From Sperchopsis tessellata (taxonomy: Eukaryota; Arthropoda; Insecta; Coleoptera; Hydrophilidae), in contig JAWQRN010000359.1 in assembly GCA_033557685.1 (NCBI GenBank), positions 1 to 30,847 on the forward strand: a DNA stretch of 30,847 nt, written 5' to 3'. The translations under genes were made by a program, and so were the position numbers. The notes under the pieces were generated by a model. That model ran no database searches and was not told the DNA's origin. It saw nothing but the letters and a program-made list of their open reading frames with translations. Of the stretch, positions 20,463 through 30,545 are shown piece after piece; within the stretch, counting starts at the first letter, position 1, and each line of letters opens with the position of its first letter.

Positions 20463-23400
20463 TTATTCTCCTTCTATTGCATCTCCTCTGGGAGCCCAAT
20501 CACCATCTTGTTTCAAATTTGGATAAAGCTTGGCAAGGGGTGTTTCACTGGATCGCCCAAAAAATTCAGGCCTAGATTTGGTTTTATCCTGCGATGCTAA
20601 AATGTCAAATAAGGAACGAGGTGTTGAATAGATACCAGTAGATCGACTAACGGCGGCTCTAGAAACAGGTGATGCAATGCTCGCTAATGGAGGGGGAGAC
20701 ATTGGAGAATCTGTGGTTGCTCTGATGACTGATGCTCGTTGCCCGTCTGGTTCTGAAAATTGGAGATATCGGCATTAGCAAGATGAAACCACAATAAAAC
20801 AAGATTTTAGCTCAATTGAAGCACAATGTTTAAAATAAAAAAAAGTTAAGTATCAACTACAACCATCACTTGTTTGCAGGACAAAATGATACCAAATTTT
20901 AACAGAAATGAATTATATAATGTGGATACCTTCAAATGGGATGTCCTACTTGTAGAGTCTGATAATCAATTACTAATCTCCATATCTGTTGGTTTTATTC
21001 TGTAACCACTGTTATTCTTCTTTAACTTTGTGTATAGGTGGTACACCAGACTATTATAACTAAACTTATGGAGATACTTATTAAATGTAATAAACTTCCA
21101 TGGTTATTATCTGTACGTATGTTGTTTCCGGGTGGAAGCTATGTAGAGGCTCTGACAAGTGCCAACGTTTCGCCCACTGTTGCAGTGAATTCATTCTTTG
21201 AAGTAACATCACTTGCCTAGAAACTGTCCATGGTAACAGTGGACGAAACGTCGGAACTTGTCAAAGCTTCTACACGGTTTCCACCCGGAAAAAATATTCA
21301 TATGGAGGTACTATTTCACTTATCACCTCCATACCTAGTGGTTGGATAATAAGGAGTCAATGTATACATAATAGAAGTCAGGGAATATGGAGCCATACTT
21401 GACTCTAATACTGAGGATTTCAAAATATTTACGGATAGTTCAACTCATTACCTAGAAAAACTGAGTCTTGATTCCCAGTGAAAGTGAAATCCCCTGACAA
21501 TTACCACCACAATTAATGGCAATAAAATTTGGTAAGTAATTACCTCTAAAACCTGGCAGAAATATGAGTAAAAAGCACTGGCAAGACACCTACTGCTAAG
21601 AAAGTAAAATTAAAATTACATATTTATTTTCCTTTAGAATATATCTAGCTGATCAATGGTGTGTATAGAGTATAAATAAATTGAGAGTGTAAATTCATAA
21701 GAGGTGAAATCTATAAGTGTGTAACTCAAAAGAGCACGTAAATACACAGAATGCCTAAATCAATAGAGTTTGTAAATTCGTAGAGCAAGAAAATCCGTAA
21801 AAATTTTCTTCTTTATCTTTAATCATTTTTAGTCTTGAAGTATTTATAATAAATTTTTACACTCTCTTTTCACCTACATCATCCTCTTCACTTATTCTAG
21901 AGACATTTTTCCGCTCGCCACTGTTCTTCCCAGGCTCTGCTGCCAAGAGACCCTTGGTCGTTCCTCTAACTCTATGGCCTATGCCTCTTGACTCCAGTAC
22001 CCTCCTTGGTAAACAACCTTCTCCTATACTCGTAACATGCCCATACCAGTACTGCTGATGTTCTTCTAAAACTCTCTTCATAGGTTTAATTTGCAATCTT
22101 TCTTGAATTTCCTAATTTTTCATTTGATCCCTCCTTGTCACTCCAGACACTCATCTCAAAAACCTAATTACCACTTTGCAATCTACAAAGATCTCTGTCC
22201 CTTAGCACCCATTTTCACTAAAGTATGCCACAATATGGACAAATACTGATTTAAACACTTTTGTGTTATTTTTACCTCTCTATTATTAAAAAAACCCTTG
22301 CTTGATGCATGTAAGAGTCTTACCCTGGACTCATTTCTAACCCTCAACTCCTGATTCAGTTTTCCATCCCCAGCTAATATCACTACCAAATACTTAAAAG
22401 AATCCACTTGATCCAGCACCACATCACTTAGATTTATCCTCATTTGTTTCACGTCCCTTCAAATCACTATTGTCGTACTCTTCGATTTATTGATTTTCAT
22501 AGCCATGTCTTGAAGTTTCTCATTCCAACAATAAATGTTTATTTGGGGGTGTCTCTCTTAGACTTTGCCAGCAGCACATGTCATCAGCAAAAACCAACCC
22601 TATGCAATAAACTGGCACCAATCTCCTATAAGCCACACAAACTTTTTCTCTCTGTTTTAACCACTTCATTACCTCATCCATCATTATTAAAAAAAGCTGG
22701 AGACTTAATATACCCTCCTGTCTGACACCCATAGTAGTTACAAATTCCTCGGAAGCTTTTCCCATCCTCACATCATTGTTTTTACTTTTATAAATCGGTA
22801 CTGCACATAAATCCGTAGAACACGTAAATTTGTATAGCGAATAAATCTGTATTGTGTGAATTAAAAACAATATGATAAAGATCTTGTTTTAGCAAAAGCA
22901 AAAGATATTTTATTGCAAGTTAATATTCCACTGGTATTTTTTTTTCCAGTGTTTAATCTTAAAAACAAAATATTATCTTTATTGAAATATGCTTATATAA
23001 TTGAAACATTGGATGTATTTTAGCTAAATAAACTCTAAAAACAACTCAGTAACATTTAAATATTCCCTATATCCATACTAACTGGCACCACATTTTATCT
23101 CTGTACATTTCATATAATATGGGTCATCTAAAATTAGAACAGAAAAATAAACTGAAAATCTAATGAATATAAGTAATAATGTTTACACATACAAGTGGCC
23201 CAACTAAAACTGAAGGGTTAAAAAAATTCATAACTTTTGTTTCCATATAAAATTCAATGTAAGGCACATACACAGCTAGAGAAAATAACAACTTTATAAT
23301 GTGCGATGAATCTCATTTTCCTTTAAAGAGGTAAGTGAACAAGCTAAATTACAGGTTCTGGAGCGATAAGAATCCTAGAGCATTACATCAACGCCAATTG

Positions 23401-26400
23401 CACCCCTCTAGATGCACTGTTTAGTGCCCATTACCGAGGCTCTGTATAGGACAATGCTAGATACCTTTTTGTGGCTGGCAATCGAGAATAAACATAACAT
23501 ATGGTGTCAGTAAGATGAAGCCATACAGCAAGAGCCACAATGGAGCTTCTTCGTGTCCTTTTTGATGAAGAAATAATTTAAAAAATTTGCTTGACCTCAT
23601 TCACCAGATTTGACGGATCTTCACTTCTTTTTGTAGGACTACTTGAAGGGGCTGATATATGTCAACAAACCTCAAAAAATTCAGCAACTCAAACATAACA
23701 TTCATGCTGAAATAAGAAAATTGGAGTCTTTAAGTTTTACATTTGGTAATGGAGTTACTTGTGTTTTAAATCGTTCATCCACTGGCATATATTTCCATTC
23801 AGGAACTTTTTTATTCAGCCAAGATATGTTTAGGTTTGTATGTATTTTTGCGGTATATACAACATCTCAGTCTATTTCCAGAATGACTAATTATAACACA
23901 GTATTATAACTACCAGTATGCACAAACTTATGTTTTATGAAAATTTGAGAATTTCTTACTACTAATTGTAAGATATCTCTTTTGATATTTAAATAATTGT
24001 TCAATGAATTAAACAGAAATTAGGTAATCTGATATGGTATTGTTTGGCAATGACAGAAAAGTAAATTTTTTGATATGTTAAAAAAATAGCAAAATTACAA
24101 AAGGCAGAAATTTAAAAAATAATATATTTCCAGTATTTTTGTTTTTTCAGTATAATAATTGAAAATTTATAAGTGGTGAACAAAGATGTAATTAAAGAAT
24201 TTTTTTAAGAAATAGAAAGAAGCTAAATTGTCATTTTAATCTTGAATAGTTTGGTGTGAGTAAATAATTCGAAATTAGAAAAGGATCTAAAACGCAGTAA
24301 ACATCAAATTCAATGAAATTAACAACAGAGATATACCATATTAATATCTTAACAGTGAAATTGGTTTCATTTTTATTTATCATAAATTGAGGTTCAAAAA
24401 TATTTGCAGACTTTTAGTAAATCGCTTGTGAGGGACTCAGTAATTGCTAAGTGATCCTGCTCTTGTCAAATGTTGCCTCATTACCTAAATTATTAGCATT
24501 TTTTATTTGAAGAAAATATCTCAATGGTAAATATTTTCAGGTTTTCCAGCAGATAAACGTGTGTTGGCTTTTGTTTTTGCCCACGTTTCATCCACAGTTG
24601 CAGGGGACATTATCAAAATATCAAGCTCTTAAAAGTGCTAATTATAGATTGTTATGAAACTCTGAAATGTGCTAGATGTAGATGTAATAGAATAACATGT
24701 AGCTGACACTTTTCAGAGCTACATGGTAATCTATAATTAGCACTTTTAAGAGCTACATATTTTCATAATGACCTGTGCAACGTCTGCAAAAATAAAAGCC
24801 AACTCACGGTTATCTCCTGAAAAACCTGAAGATATTCTGTGGCCGTGGAAGTCTACGCACTGAATCTCATTGGTAAGTTAACAATCGGAATTTATGAATT
24901 ACATCACACTTTGCTTGTGAATAATTTCTTCAACTATAAAACTCCTGTTACATCAATATCATCATAACGTCAAGGGAGACAAAAAGATTTTGATGAAAAA
25001 ATCACGAAAGATGATTGACACCCCAGAATCACTGGCAAAATAGGAAATAGCATTTACTGACACAATCCACTGATTTATCAACAAAGCTTAAACTCAATGA
25101 TTTTATTTATTAATTTGCATTTATTTTTATATTATAGTTAAAGGTATTTAGGAGATCTAGAAACACCGTGAAGACTAGTGAAAGTTAATTAAATTTAAGA
25201 AGCCATGAATGTATAGTCAAACACCATCTAGTTATCAATTTTATATTCCAAAACTTTGACTTTTAAGCTAAGCTACATTTGAGAATATTCAATATGTATA
25301 ATTCCCTAACTCAATGTATGCCGTCTCTTTATAACAGTCATACATTTATTTTTTATGTTCATACTCTGCTTTCGAACTTCCAAAATGCTTACCCATTTGC
25401 TCCAGTTCTCTTAGAGCTTGATCCAACTCAACTTTTTCAGATAGTTTATCAGTCTCATCAAGATTAAATTTATGGCACTCTAAAAGGCAACTGTATACTG
25501 ATTTGTGATTTTCGGAATGTAAATTGTTTTTGATCAGTGTGTCTAATTCGTTCCACATTATTTTGTACTGTTCTTCACGTTTTGGTCCTTTGATTCTTGG
25601 CCCCAAACTTGGAGCGTGTAGTGGCTCGTGTTTGGTTTCTGATGTGATCAGAGCAAATATTATCTTTTTGCATTCGACGACTTCTTCTTCAGTTATTTTT
25701 TCTTTGGTTATTATTGATGGTAGTGGATCTATATACTAAAAAAGAAAATAACTATTAGTTCTGTCAAATAAAAATTAAGAAAAATGACTGGGTAATTTGA
25801 AATTCACTTTTAAACCTTAAATTATTAGAAGTCGTTCGAATCTCAGTATGTAAGCGATTTAGAAAATTATGTCTGGAGGAGGTAGATAGATCAAATTTTT
25901 AGTTTGCGTCAGCTAACAGAAAAATATTTGGAAGTTATACTGTGCATTCGTTAGTTTAGAGAAATGGTATGGCTGACAAATGGAGACTTTTTTGGAATGG
26001 AACATAGCTTTATGAGAGATTAGTGAAAATAATTGAAGCTATTCATTCAGGAAGTAAGGCATGTATTATGATAAATGGAAATGCGAGTGAATGGTTTGAA
26101 ATAAGACACATGATAAAGTGATATTAAGTGAAAATGATGAATTACAGTCGTCATAATATGTTGGCTTTTGGTTTTGCTAATAACAAAAGCAACACAAGGT
26201 TATCTCCTAGAAAACCTTAAGATATTTACTGTGGCCGTGGAAGTCTACGCACTGTATTAAAAGTTTTAATGTTTGAAAGTCAGGGGTAAGAATTGAATGA
26301 ACAATTCGAGTAAAAGGTAGAATACTTAAGCAAGTGGACAATATTTCAAAACTAGGGATCAAGTATTCAAGAATGAAGAATGGAATTGGAGGTTGAGAAA

Positions 26401-29400
26401 TGGGTGAATGCGGTTGGAAAGTAACTGGTGCTATATGAATGATATAAGTAAGTATAATGGAGGGTGGGAGAGGGGCAGGTAGGCCTATAAAATATATAAA
26501 GTGTGAGATTTTTGAAAAAGACGTTCATATTTCCAATGTTTCCGTTCTTTGGCCAATACCCTTAAAGTTAATTAAATGGAATTACAACCGTTTACTTCTA
26601 TAGTAAACAAATGAAATTTTAAAATTTTTAAAACATTAATTTCTCATATTTCAATAATGTTTTAAACTTACTCCTTTAATATTAAATATTAGTGTCGAAC
26701 TTATGGTAAGGGGCCAATATTTAGTATGTCTATTAAATCTTGCTTTCATTTTGTTTATGAGATTTTCACCAGCAGGAACAGATTTAATTGGAAATAATCT
26801 ATTTTGTTGAATAAACTGTCCGAAGTCTGTGATTCTATAGTCAGTCACACGTCCCCCGCATCCTTCGCTAATGGATGGTGGATCTTCTAGCACAGACCTA
26901 ACAGAAAAAAAAAAAAATATTATACAAATTTTTATATGAAATGTAAGCATTAAACGATAAATATATTATGCATTAATTAAAATTGATGGTGAGAAATATA
27001 GCATTTAAAATGGTGAATGAAGAATAGTCAATTGTCAAATAACTCGTAGCCAGTATATGTAACTAGGAGTCAATTAACCTCTAGCAACTCAAGAACAACT
27101 ATCCAGTGGCCCCCCTATGCATATATCAATTTATGTACTTTTTTTTGGAACAAATTTGTACAATAAATAAAAAAAAACTCGTAAATGTGGTTAAATACAA
27201 TTGTTGAGAAAACAATGAAATTATCACGGAATAAAGCCATACCCATAATCTTAATATTTTTATTTAGAAACAAGTAACTTTAAAACATTGATTGATTGTA
27301 TATGTTATGGTATGTCAAGAATCGATCGGTTATTTATTTTACAGAGTCTTCAGTCTACTAACAAAATTTCCACAATTGAATAGGCTTTGCGTTGTACAAT
27401 ACCCCCAATTCCCTATTTATACCCTCAAAATTTTAGAGCTACCACAGTATCGGACGTAGGCGATAAAATAGCTTTTCAAAAACGCGATGATGACTTTAGA
27501 TAAAATAAGTGGGCAAAATTTTTGGCTGTAATAAACACTAAAATCTAATGGTTATTAGAAATGAAATTCGTGAAGATACAGTATGTCCTGAAACACAGCA
27601 AGTTCAACTAAAAGAGAAATAGCAGTCTTGCAAACTCGCAAAGCAAGAAGTATTGCTGATGAAAATGCACACATTATTGAACAACAGGTGCAAGCTTTTT
27701 ATAAACAAAAACATAAATTACCTACACATATATTGCAGAAAGAACAATAACAACTTGTACTAAGATTACTTTTCCACAATTTTAAAACAAATGGTTTTTG
27801 ATATTGACAGATCAAGACATGAATATATTATGGGGACACCAAGACTGTAGCTGCTTCATATGGAATGTTTGTCCAAAATTCGGCAATACAGATCCGAGGA
27901 GAAACATAATTTTTACCTGGATGAGACATGATACACATGAATTTGTTACCAGAGGGGTAAAAGAGAGTCTACTTAAGTCACCATTATTTTATTATCCGCA
28001 ATAAATATTGTGGACAGAAATAAAAGCGAAACTGCTAGAAAATAGTTTAGAGATTAATTTATTTCAATAATAAATCCTTGTGTGTCAACAGTGTCATCTT
28101 TATACTTTTTACTATTCTCCCAACAGAATTAAAATGTCTATCAAGTAGCTCAAAAAAGGCAAAATAAATTAAGAGCAATAAACAATCCTATGTTCTAAAA
28201 ATAAACACAAAAAAGGAACTAGCTACTTAAAATAGTGTAGCAACATCATTTTAAAAAAAATGTATTACATTGACAAACTTGCTGTATGAATGTTGTTTGT
28301 GGGTGCAGGAAACATTTTCAAGGTGAGTGATGTTTCTTCAACGAATGAATTCAGTGCAGTGATATGCAGCAGATGATGATTATCCTTAGGCCATCATCAG
28401 ATCGGCTAGAGACATAACGAGCGTATGGCTTATGTTGGTCAAGTAATGGACTTATATAATTTCTGCTACTGTATCCTGCATGGTGATTGGTGAATTTGGT
28501 GTAAGCATGTGTTGTGATTGGCGCATTCAGTATTGGCGTCGTACATTTTTACAACTGAAACTCGGTTTACCAATGACTGGCTTCCACGTGGAAGGTAAGC
28601 GTGCAAACCATCATCTCGGGTGTTCATACAATTGGGTTGTTTTTCAATTTCTACAGCTTTCCGTAAAGTTCGGTGTTTTAAGCATATTTTACGCGAAATT
28701 GTTTTTGTGTCCTGCAAGTTTATTCTGTGCCTGGTATTCCTGGTATGTTGGGCTAGCGCAGATGATACTTCTAATTTCTTTATTGCTAGTTCCTATTTCT
28801 TCACACGGGTTGAGATGCTACGATTTGTTTGTCCGATGTAGGTCCTTTCACAATCGAAGCAGGGCACTTCGTAAACTCCTTGATCTTCCAGACGGATTGT
28901 GTCCTTCGGGGTTCTAAGATGGTTTCCAATTTTTGTACTTGTGCAGAATGTTGTTTTTATGTTAAATCGCCGTAGAATGATCGAATAAAACAACCGACTA
29001 CAATTCCTGGATGGGCTCTTAACCAAGAAACAGGACGGAACACTGACCCACACAGTGAACAAAAAACCAACACACACGAACCGGTCCCTAAATGCAAGAT
29101 TGCATCACCATCCAGCTCAACTACAATAGATACTGAATACTTTAGTATTTCGTGCTAAAACATTGTCCAACACAGAACATCACAACGAAGAAATGGAAAC
29201 CCTAAAGAAAATATTTTTGCTCAACGGCTCTAAAGAAACGTCCATACAGCAAGCCATTAATAAAGATCGCCGTTTTGAGAGAGAAGAGAAACCTTCAGCA
29301 GCTGTTGTCCTACCTTACATTAAAGGAATTATTGATAGAGCTTCGAACATTCTACGGCGATTTAACATAAAAACGACATTCTGCACAAGTACGAAAATTG

Positions 29401-30545
29401 GAAGCCTTCTTAGAACCCCGAAGGACACAATCCCTCTGGAAGATCAAGGAGTTTACGAAGTGCCCTGTTTCGATTGTGAAAGGATTTACATCGGCGCCAT
29501 CTCGGAATCAACGCATCTGTTACGTAGTAACACATTTAAGCTATTCACCACCAAACATTTTTAGGTGCTAATGTGTCTGGTTTATGAGTTATGACATGAA
29601 ATCTTTTGTACCTTAGTAGAAACCCCAGGATGGAATATCGAACTAACATTAAATATTTTTTTTTTAAATTGGGCTTCAATTGAAACGTTTAAAATGATTC
29701 AATTAAAGCAATAAAGCTATGAGTCACAAGAATGTTTTCAAGTGGTTTGCAAGTTTTCGTGATGGCTAGGAGAGCACTGAAAACGATTCACGGCCGGTCA
29801 CAACAAAAACAATTGAAAGCTCACAATACCAAGATATTTTGGCTAAAAAAAACATTGTGGTGCTTGAGCACCAGCCCTATTCTCCTAATTTAGTTCCCGC
29901 TATCTATTGGTTATCTCAGAAATTAAAGTTGGCCACGAAAGGAACAAGTCATTTAACTTTAAGGACTCAAACAGTTTTACAATCGTTTCCAGACTACTTT
30001 GATTAATCAATAATAAAAACAAAACATAAATAACACTTTGTGTTTCATTTAACATCAATCACCTTTTCACTGAGACATACTGTGTAGAACGTTATTCTTG
30101 GTATTATAGCAACTTTGTCAATGTGCCAAGTTTCTGAATACGAAATATGATTATTTTGCATAACCGTATTTGCATTTTCTTACATTGTTTTACTTTGAAA
30201 GTTTTTCTTTTTCCTTAATTAGCATTCATGTGCAATGACCACAAAATCACAATGTCTCCTATCTTCATCAAATTTTTTACCTCCAATAGAAAAGTTAACT
30301 TACCTTGCAGTGCAAAGAGTATGAATAAAAATTTCACCCCCATGGGATGCTAAGAGATGGCTGGTTATTTTTCCTCCAGCTTTCCTGGGCATTTCCAACA
30401 TTACTGATCTCCCATTAAGAAGAAAATTGATAAGACACAATGATGGTCGAGAGTTAACATCAACAGGAGTGATCCTATGCATACTTGTGCAGTTTTGTAG
30501 TTCAGAAGCACTACAGCCTCTAGGGGTACACCACTTTAGGGTCAC
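20463..30545 (-). CDS. IntS13: Integrator complex subunit 13 (asunder), C-terminal 366 residues in 4 exons; 5' end outside window
   Basis: The - strand exons are 30545-30304, 26897-26672, 25735-25393 and 20752-20463 (TAA). All junctions are GT-AG with matching phases, totalling 1101 nt. Highly conserved blocks identify IntS13/asunder: TLKWCTPRG, ITPVDVNSRPS, FLLNGRSVMLEMPRKAGGKI and SHGGEIF in the first exon (beta-barrel region); SVLEDPPSISEGCGGRV, TDYRITDFG and KYWPL in the second; KGPKREEQYKIMWNELDTLI in the third. The last exon carries SLFDILASQDKTKSRPEFFG and LYPNLKQ, equivalent to the C-terminal motif that binds the INTS4/9/11 cleavage module. In the nucleus the protein works with INTS10 and INTS14 in snRNA 3' processing and transcription attenuation. 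It is also needed for dynein localisation in fly spermatocytes. The N-terminal VWA-like exons are not in the window. Confidence 0.95.
21125..21291. repeat. foldback repeat 1 (about 60-bp arms, 47-bp loop)
   Basis: The left arm 21125-21185 is the reverse complement of 21232-21291 at roughly 80-85 percent identity. The outer ends are TTTCCGGGTGGAAGC and its complement. The loop TGAATTCATTCTTTGAAGTA and ACATCACTT closely matches the - strand at about 28362-28329, in the 3' region of the Penelope-like fragment. The inner arms share ACGTTTC..CCAC.GTTGCAG with foldback 2. A GTGGACGAAACG segment resembles part of a hammerhead, but no CTGATGA is present. Confidence 0.85.
21668..21797 (+). repeat. 17-bp degenerate minisatellite, left part
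   Basis: About seven 16-17-bp units follow a loose consensus GAGcacgtaaATtCgTA: for example GAGAGTGTAAATTCATA, GAGCACGTAAATACACA, GAGTTTGTAAATTCGTA and GAGCAAGAAAATCCGTA. The same period continues on the far side of the LINE at 22784-22857. Confidence 0.8.
21840..22795 (-). mobile_element. LINE fragment inserted in a minisatellite (antisense)
   Basis: On the - strand, IYKSKNNDVRMGKASEEFVT, TMGVRQEGILSLQLFLIMMD, EVMKWLKQR and VYCIGLVFADDM lie from about 22795 to 22575. The catalytic FADD is intact at 22591-22580. After a frameshift come INLSDVVLDQVDSFKYLVVI and LAGDGKLNQELRVRNESRV (22450-22300). The C-terminal region has PMKRVLEEHQQYWYGHVTSI and an LPRRVLESRG block (about 22085-21975), ending near 21858. 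The RT is 5'-truncated and frameshifted. This family (GVRQGG-LSPLLF, MDEV) is distinct from the other LINEs in the window. Confidence 0.85.
22784..22857 (+). repeat. 17-bp degenerate minisatellite, right part
   Basis: Units GCACATAAATCCGTA, GAACACGTAAATTTGTA and TAGCGAATAAATCTGTA continue the 17-bp register and consensus of 21668-21797. The LINE between them therefore split one array. Confidence 0.75.
23290..23725 (+). pseudogene. mariner-like DDE transposase relic
   Basis: The + strand blocks follow an insect mariner/IS630-type transposase: FIMCDESHFPLKR (first catalytic Asp), a stop, then VNKLNYRFWSDKNPRALHQR and QLHPSRCTV (about 23293-23430). Later HTARATMELLRVLFDEEII (about 23522-23578) is the part that follows the second Asp. 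After a frame change come PHSPDLTDLHFFL, a TAG in place of the usual Trp codon, and DYLKGLIYVNKPQKIQQLKH with NIHAEI (about 23605-23720). Several stops and frameshifts make it inactive. Confidence 0.75.
24527..24862. repeat. foldback repeat 2 with conserved 3' tail
   Basis: The left arm (about 24530-24656) is the reverse complement of the right arm (about 24722-24836). A perfect 25-bp core pairs 24624-24648 with 24730-24754. The spacer of about 70 bp contains shorter repeats (GAGCTACAT). On the right the sequence continues into GGTTATCTCCTGAAAAACC and CTGTGGCCGTGGAAGTCTAC (24808-24857), repeated at 26195-26254. ACGTTTC..CCAC.GTTGCAG at 24583-24603 is shared with foldback 1 (18 of 21 positions). 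Confidence 0.85.
25965..26455 (+). mobile_element. LINE relic interrupted by a foldback insert
   Basis: The + strand encodes YGMADKW (about 25967-25988), then LVKIIEAIHSGSKACIMING and NASEWFEIRHM (about 26020-26115), typical of a LINE RT fingers/palm segment. After an interruption at 26155-26255 come further degraded LINE blocks: MFE-QG-ELNEQF, YL-KWT and RME-LEVEKWVNAVGKVTGAI (about 26270-26435). The normal catalytic region between the two halves is absent. Dead copy. Confidence 0.7.
26155..26254. repeat. deletion derivative of foldback repeat 2
   Basis: TGTTGGCTTTTGGTTTTGC (26158-26176) is the end of a left arm. It is joined almost directly to AACAAAAGCAACACAAGG and the conserved tail GTTATCTCC...CTGTGGCCGTGG (26195-26254), which is nearly identical to 24805-24862. 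The interior of the element is missing. Confidence 0.75.
27830..28000 (+). pseudogene. possible transposase relic (YLDETW-type)
   Basis: In one + frame, LSKIRQYRSEEKHNFYLDET is followed by a stop where Trp is expected. It resembles the KRIRQYREEG-(I/V)YLDETW block of an IS630/Tc1-related transposase common in insects, where D is the first catalytic residue. Only this short stretch is recognisable, so the call is tentative. Confidence 0.4.
28325..28985 (-). mobile_element. Penelope-like element fragment: GIY-YIG endonuclease and 3' region (antisense)
   Basis: From 28985 the - strand reads SIILRRFNIKTTFCTSTKIG, LRTPKDTI, then GVYEVPCFDC and ERTYIGQTNRSISTRVKK, the GIY-YIG core with its Cys pair and conserved Arg. 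One in-frame stop (about 28795-28793) interrupts it. The same frame goes on with ELAIKKLEVSSALAQH, then RKAVEIEKQPNCMNTRDDGL, which contains the conserved Glu and Asn of Penelope-like endonucleases. The RT portion is missing. The non-coding 3' region (about 28465-28325) contains a hairpin with CTGATGA at 28400-28394, and the TGAATTCATTC block shared with foldback 1. Confidence 0.85.
28988..29510 (+). mobile_element. Penelope-like element fragment: RT C-terminus, linker and start of GIY-YIG
   Basis: The + strand reads LQFLDGLLTKKQDGTLTHTV and NKKPTHTNRSLNARLHHHPA (about 29000-29125), the end of the Penelope-type RT. After a stop come ILNTLVFRAKTLSNTEHHNE, the linker LPYIKGIIDRASNILRRFNI, and GVYEVPCFDCERIYIG, after which homology ceases (about 29500). 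The final 165 bp duplicates, in opposite orientation, the first part of the - strand fragment (28985-28815). The copy is truncated at both ends. Confidence 0.85.
29715..30010 (+). pseudogene. mariner-like transposase relic with internal deletion
   Basis: The + strand begins with MSHKNVFKWFASFRDG, a mariner helix-turn-helix block (compare QVFEWFKRFREG). After a stop and a short bridge it jumps to DILAKKNIVVLEHQPYSPNL and VPAIYWLSQKLK, the YSPDLAP-DYWLFPKLK region near the third catalytic acidic residue. About 200 central residues including the first two catalytic Asp are deleted. The copy is non-functional. Confidence 0.7.

Larger units (their letters stand above)
20753..25392 (-). other. IntS13 last intron (4640 bp), rich in repeats
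   Basis: On the - strand the donor is GTAAGC at 25392 and the acceptor TTTTCAG at 20753. It splits a Glu codon (G|AA). It contains two foldback repeats, a LINE embedded in a 17-bp minisatellite, and a mariner-like relic. Stretches 20757-21120, 21300-21660, 22865-23280, 23910-24525 and 24865-25390 show no feature that I recognise. Confidence 0.85.
25736..26671 (-). other. IntS13 intron (936 bp) with a LINE and a foldback relic
   Basis: The - strand donor is GTAAGT at 26671 and the acceptor CTTTTTTAG at 25736, phase 0. It holds a degraded + strand LINE at about 25965-26455 that is itself interrupted by foldback-derived sequence. Confidence 0.85.
26898..30303 (-). other. IntS13 intron (3406 bp) with Penelope-like and mariner relics
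   Basis: The - strand donor is GTAAGT at 30303 and the acceptor TTCTGTTAG at 26898. It splits an Arg codon (AG|G), as expected for the R-S-V-L-E-D-P junction. The segments 26905-27800, 28010-28320 and 30015-30300 show nothing that I can name. Confidence 0.85.

Noticed and set aside
21225..21262. Hammerhead-like GTCCA...TGGAC-GAAACGTC in the right arm of foldback 1
   Set aside because: A stem II-like hairpin and GAAACGTC are present, but CTGATGA is absent (CTAGAAACT stands there) and stem I does not pair. It cannot be called a ribozyme.
24560..24630. Hammerhead-like GGATGAAACG on the - strand of foldback 2
   Set aside because: The CTGATGA equivalent reads TTGATAA and the cleavage triplet is missing, so only a distant resemblance remains.
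28480..28917. 145-residue + strand open frame
   Set aside because: Antisense to the Penelope-like GIY-YIG fragment; hydrophobic residues come from the reverse complement of its coding sequence.
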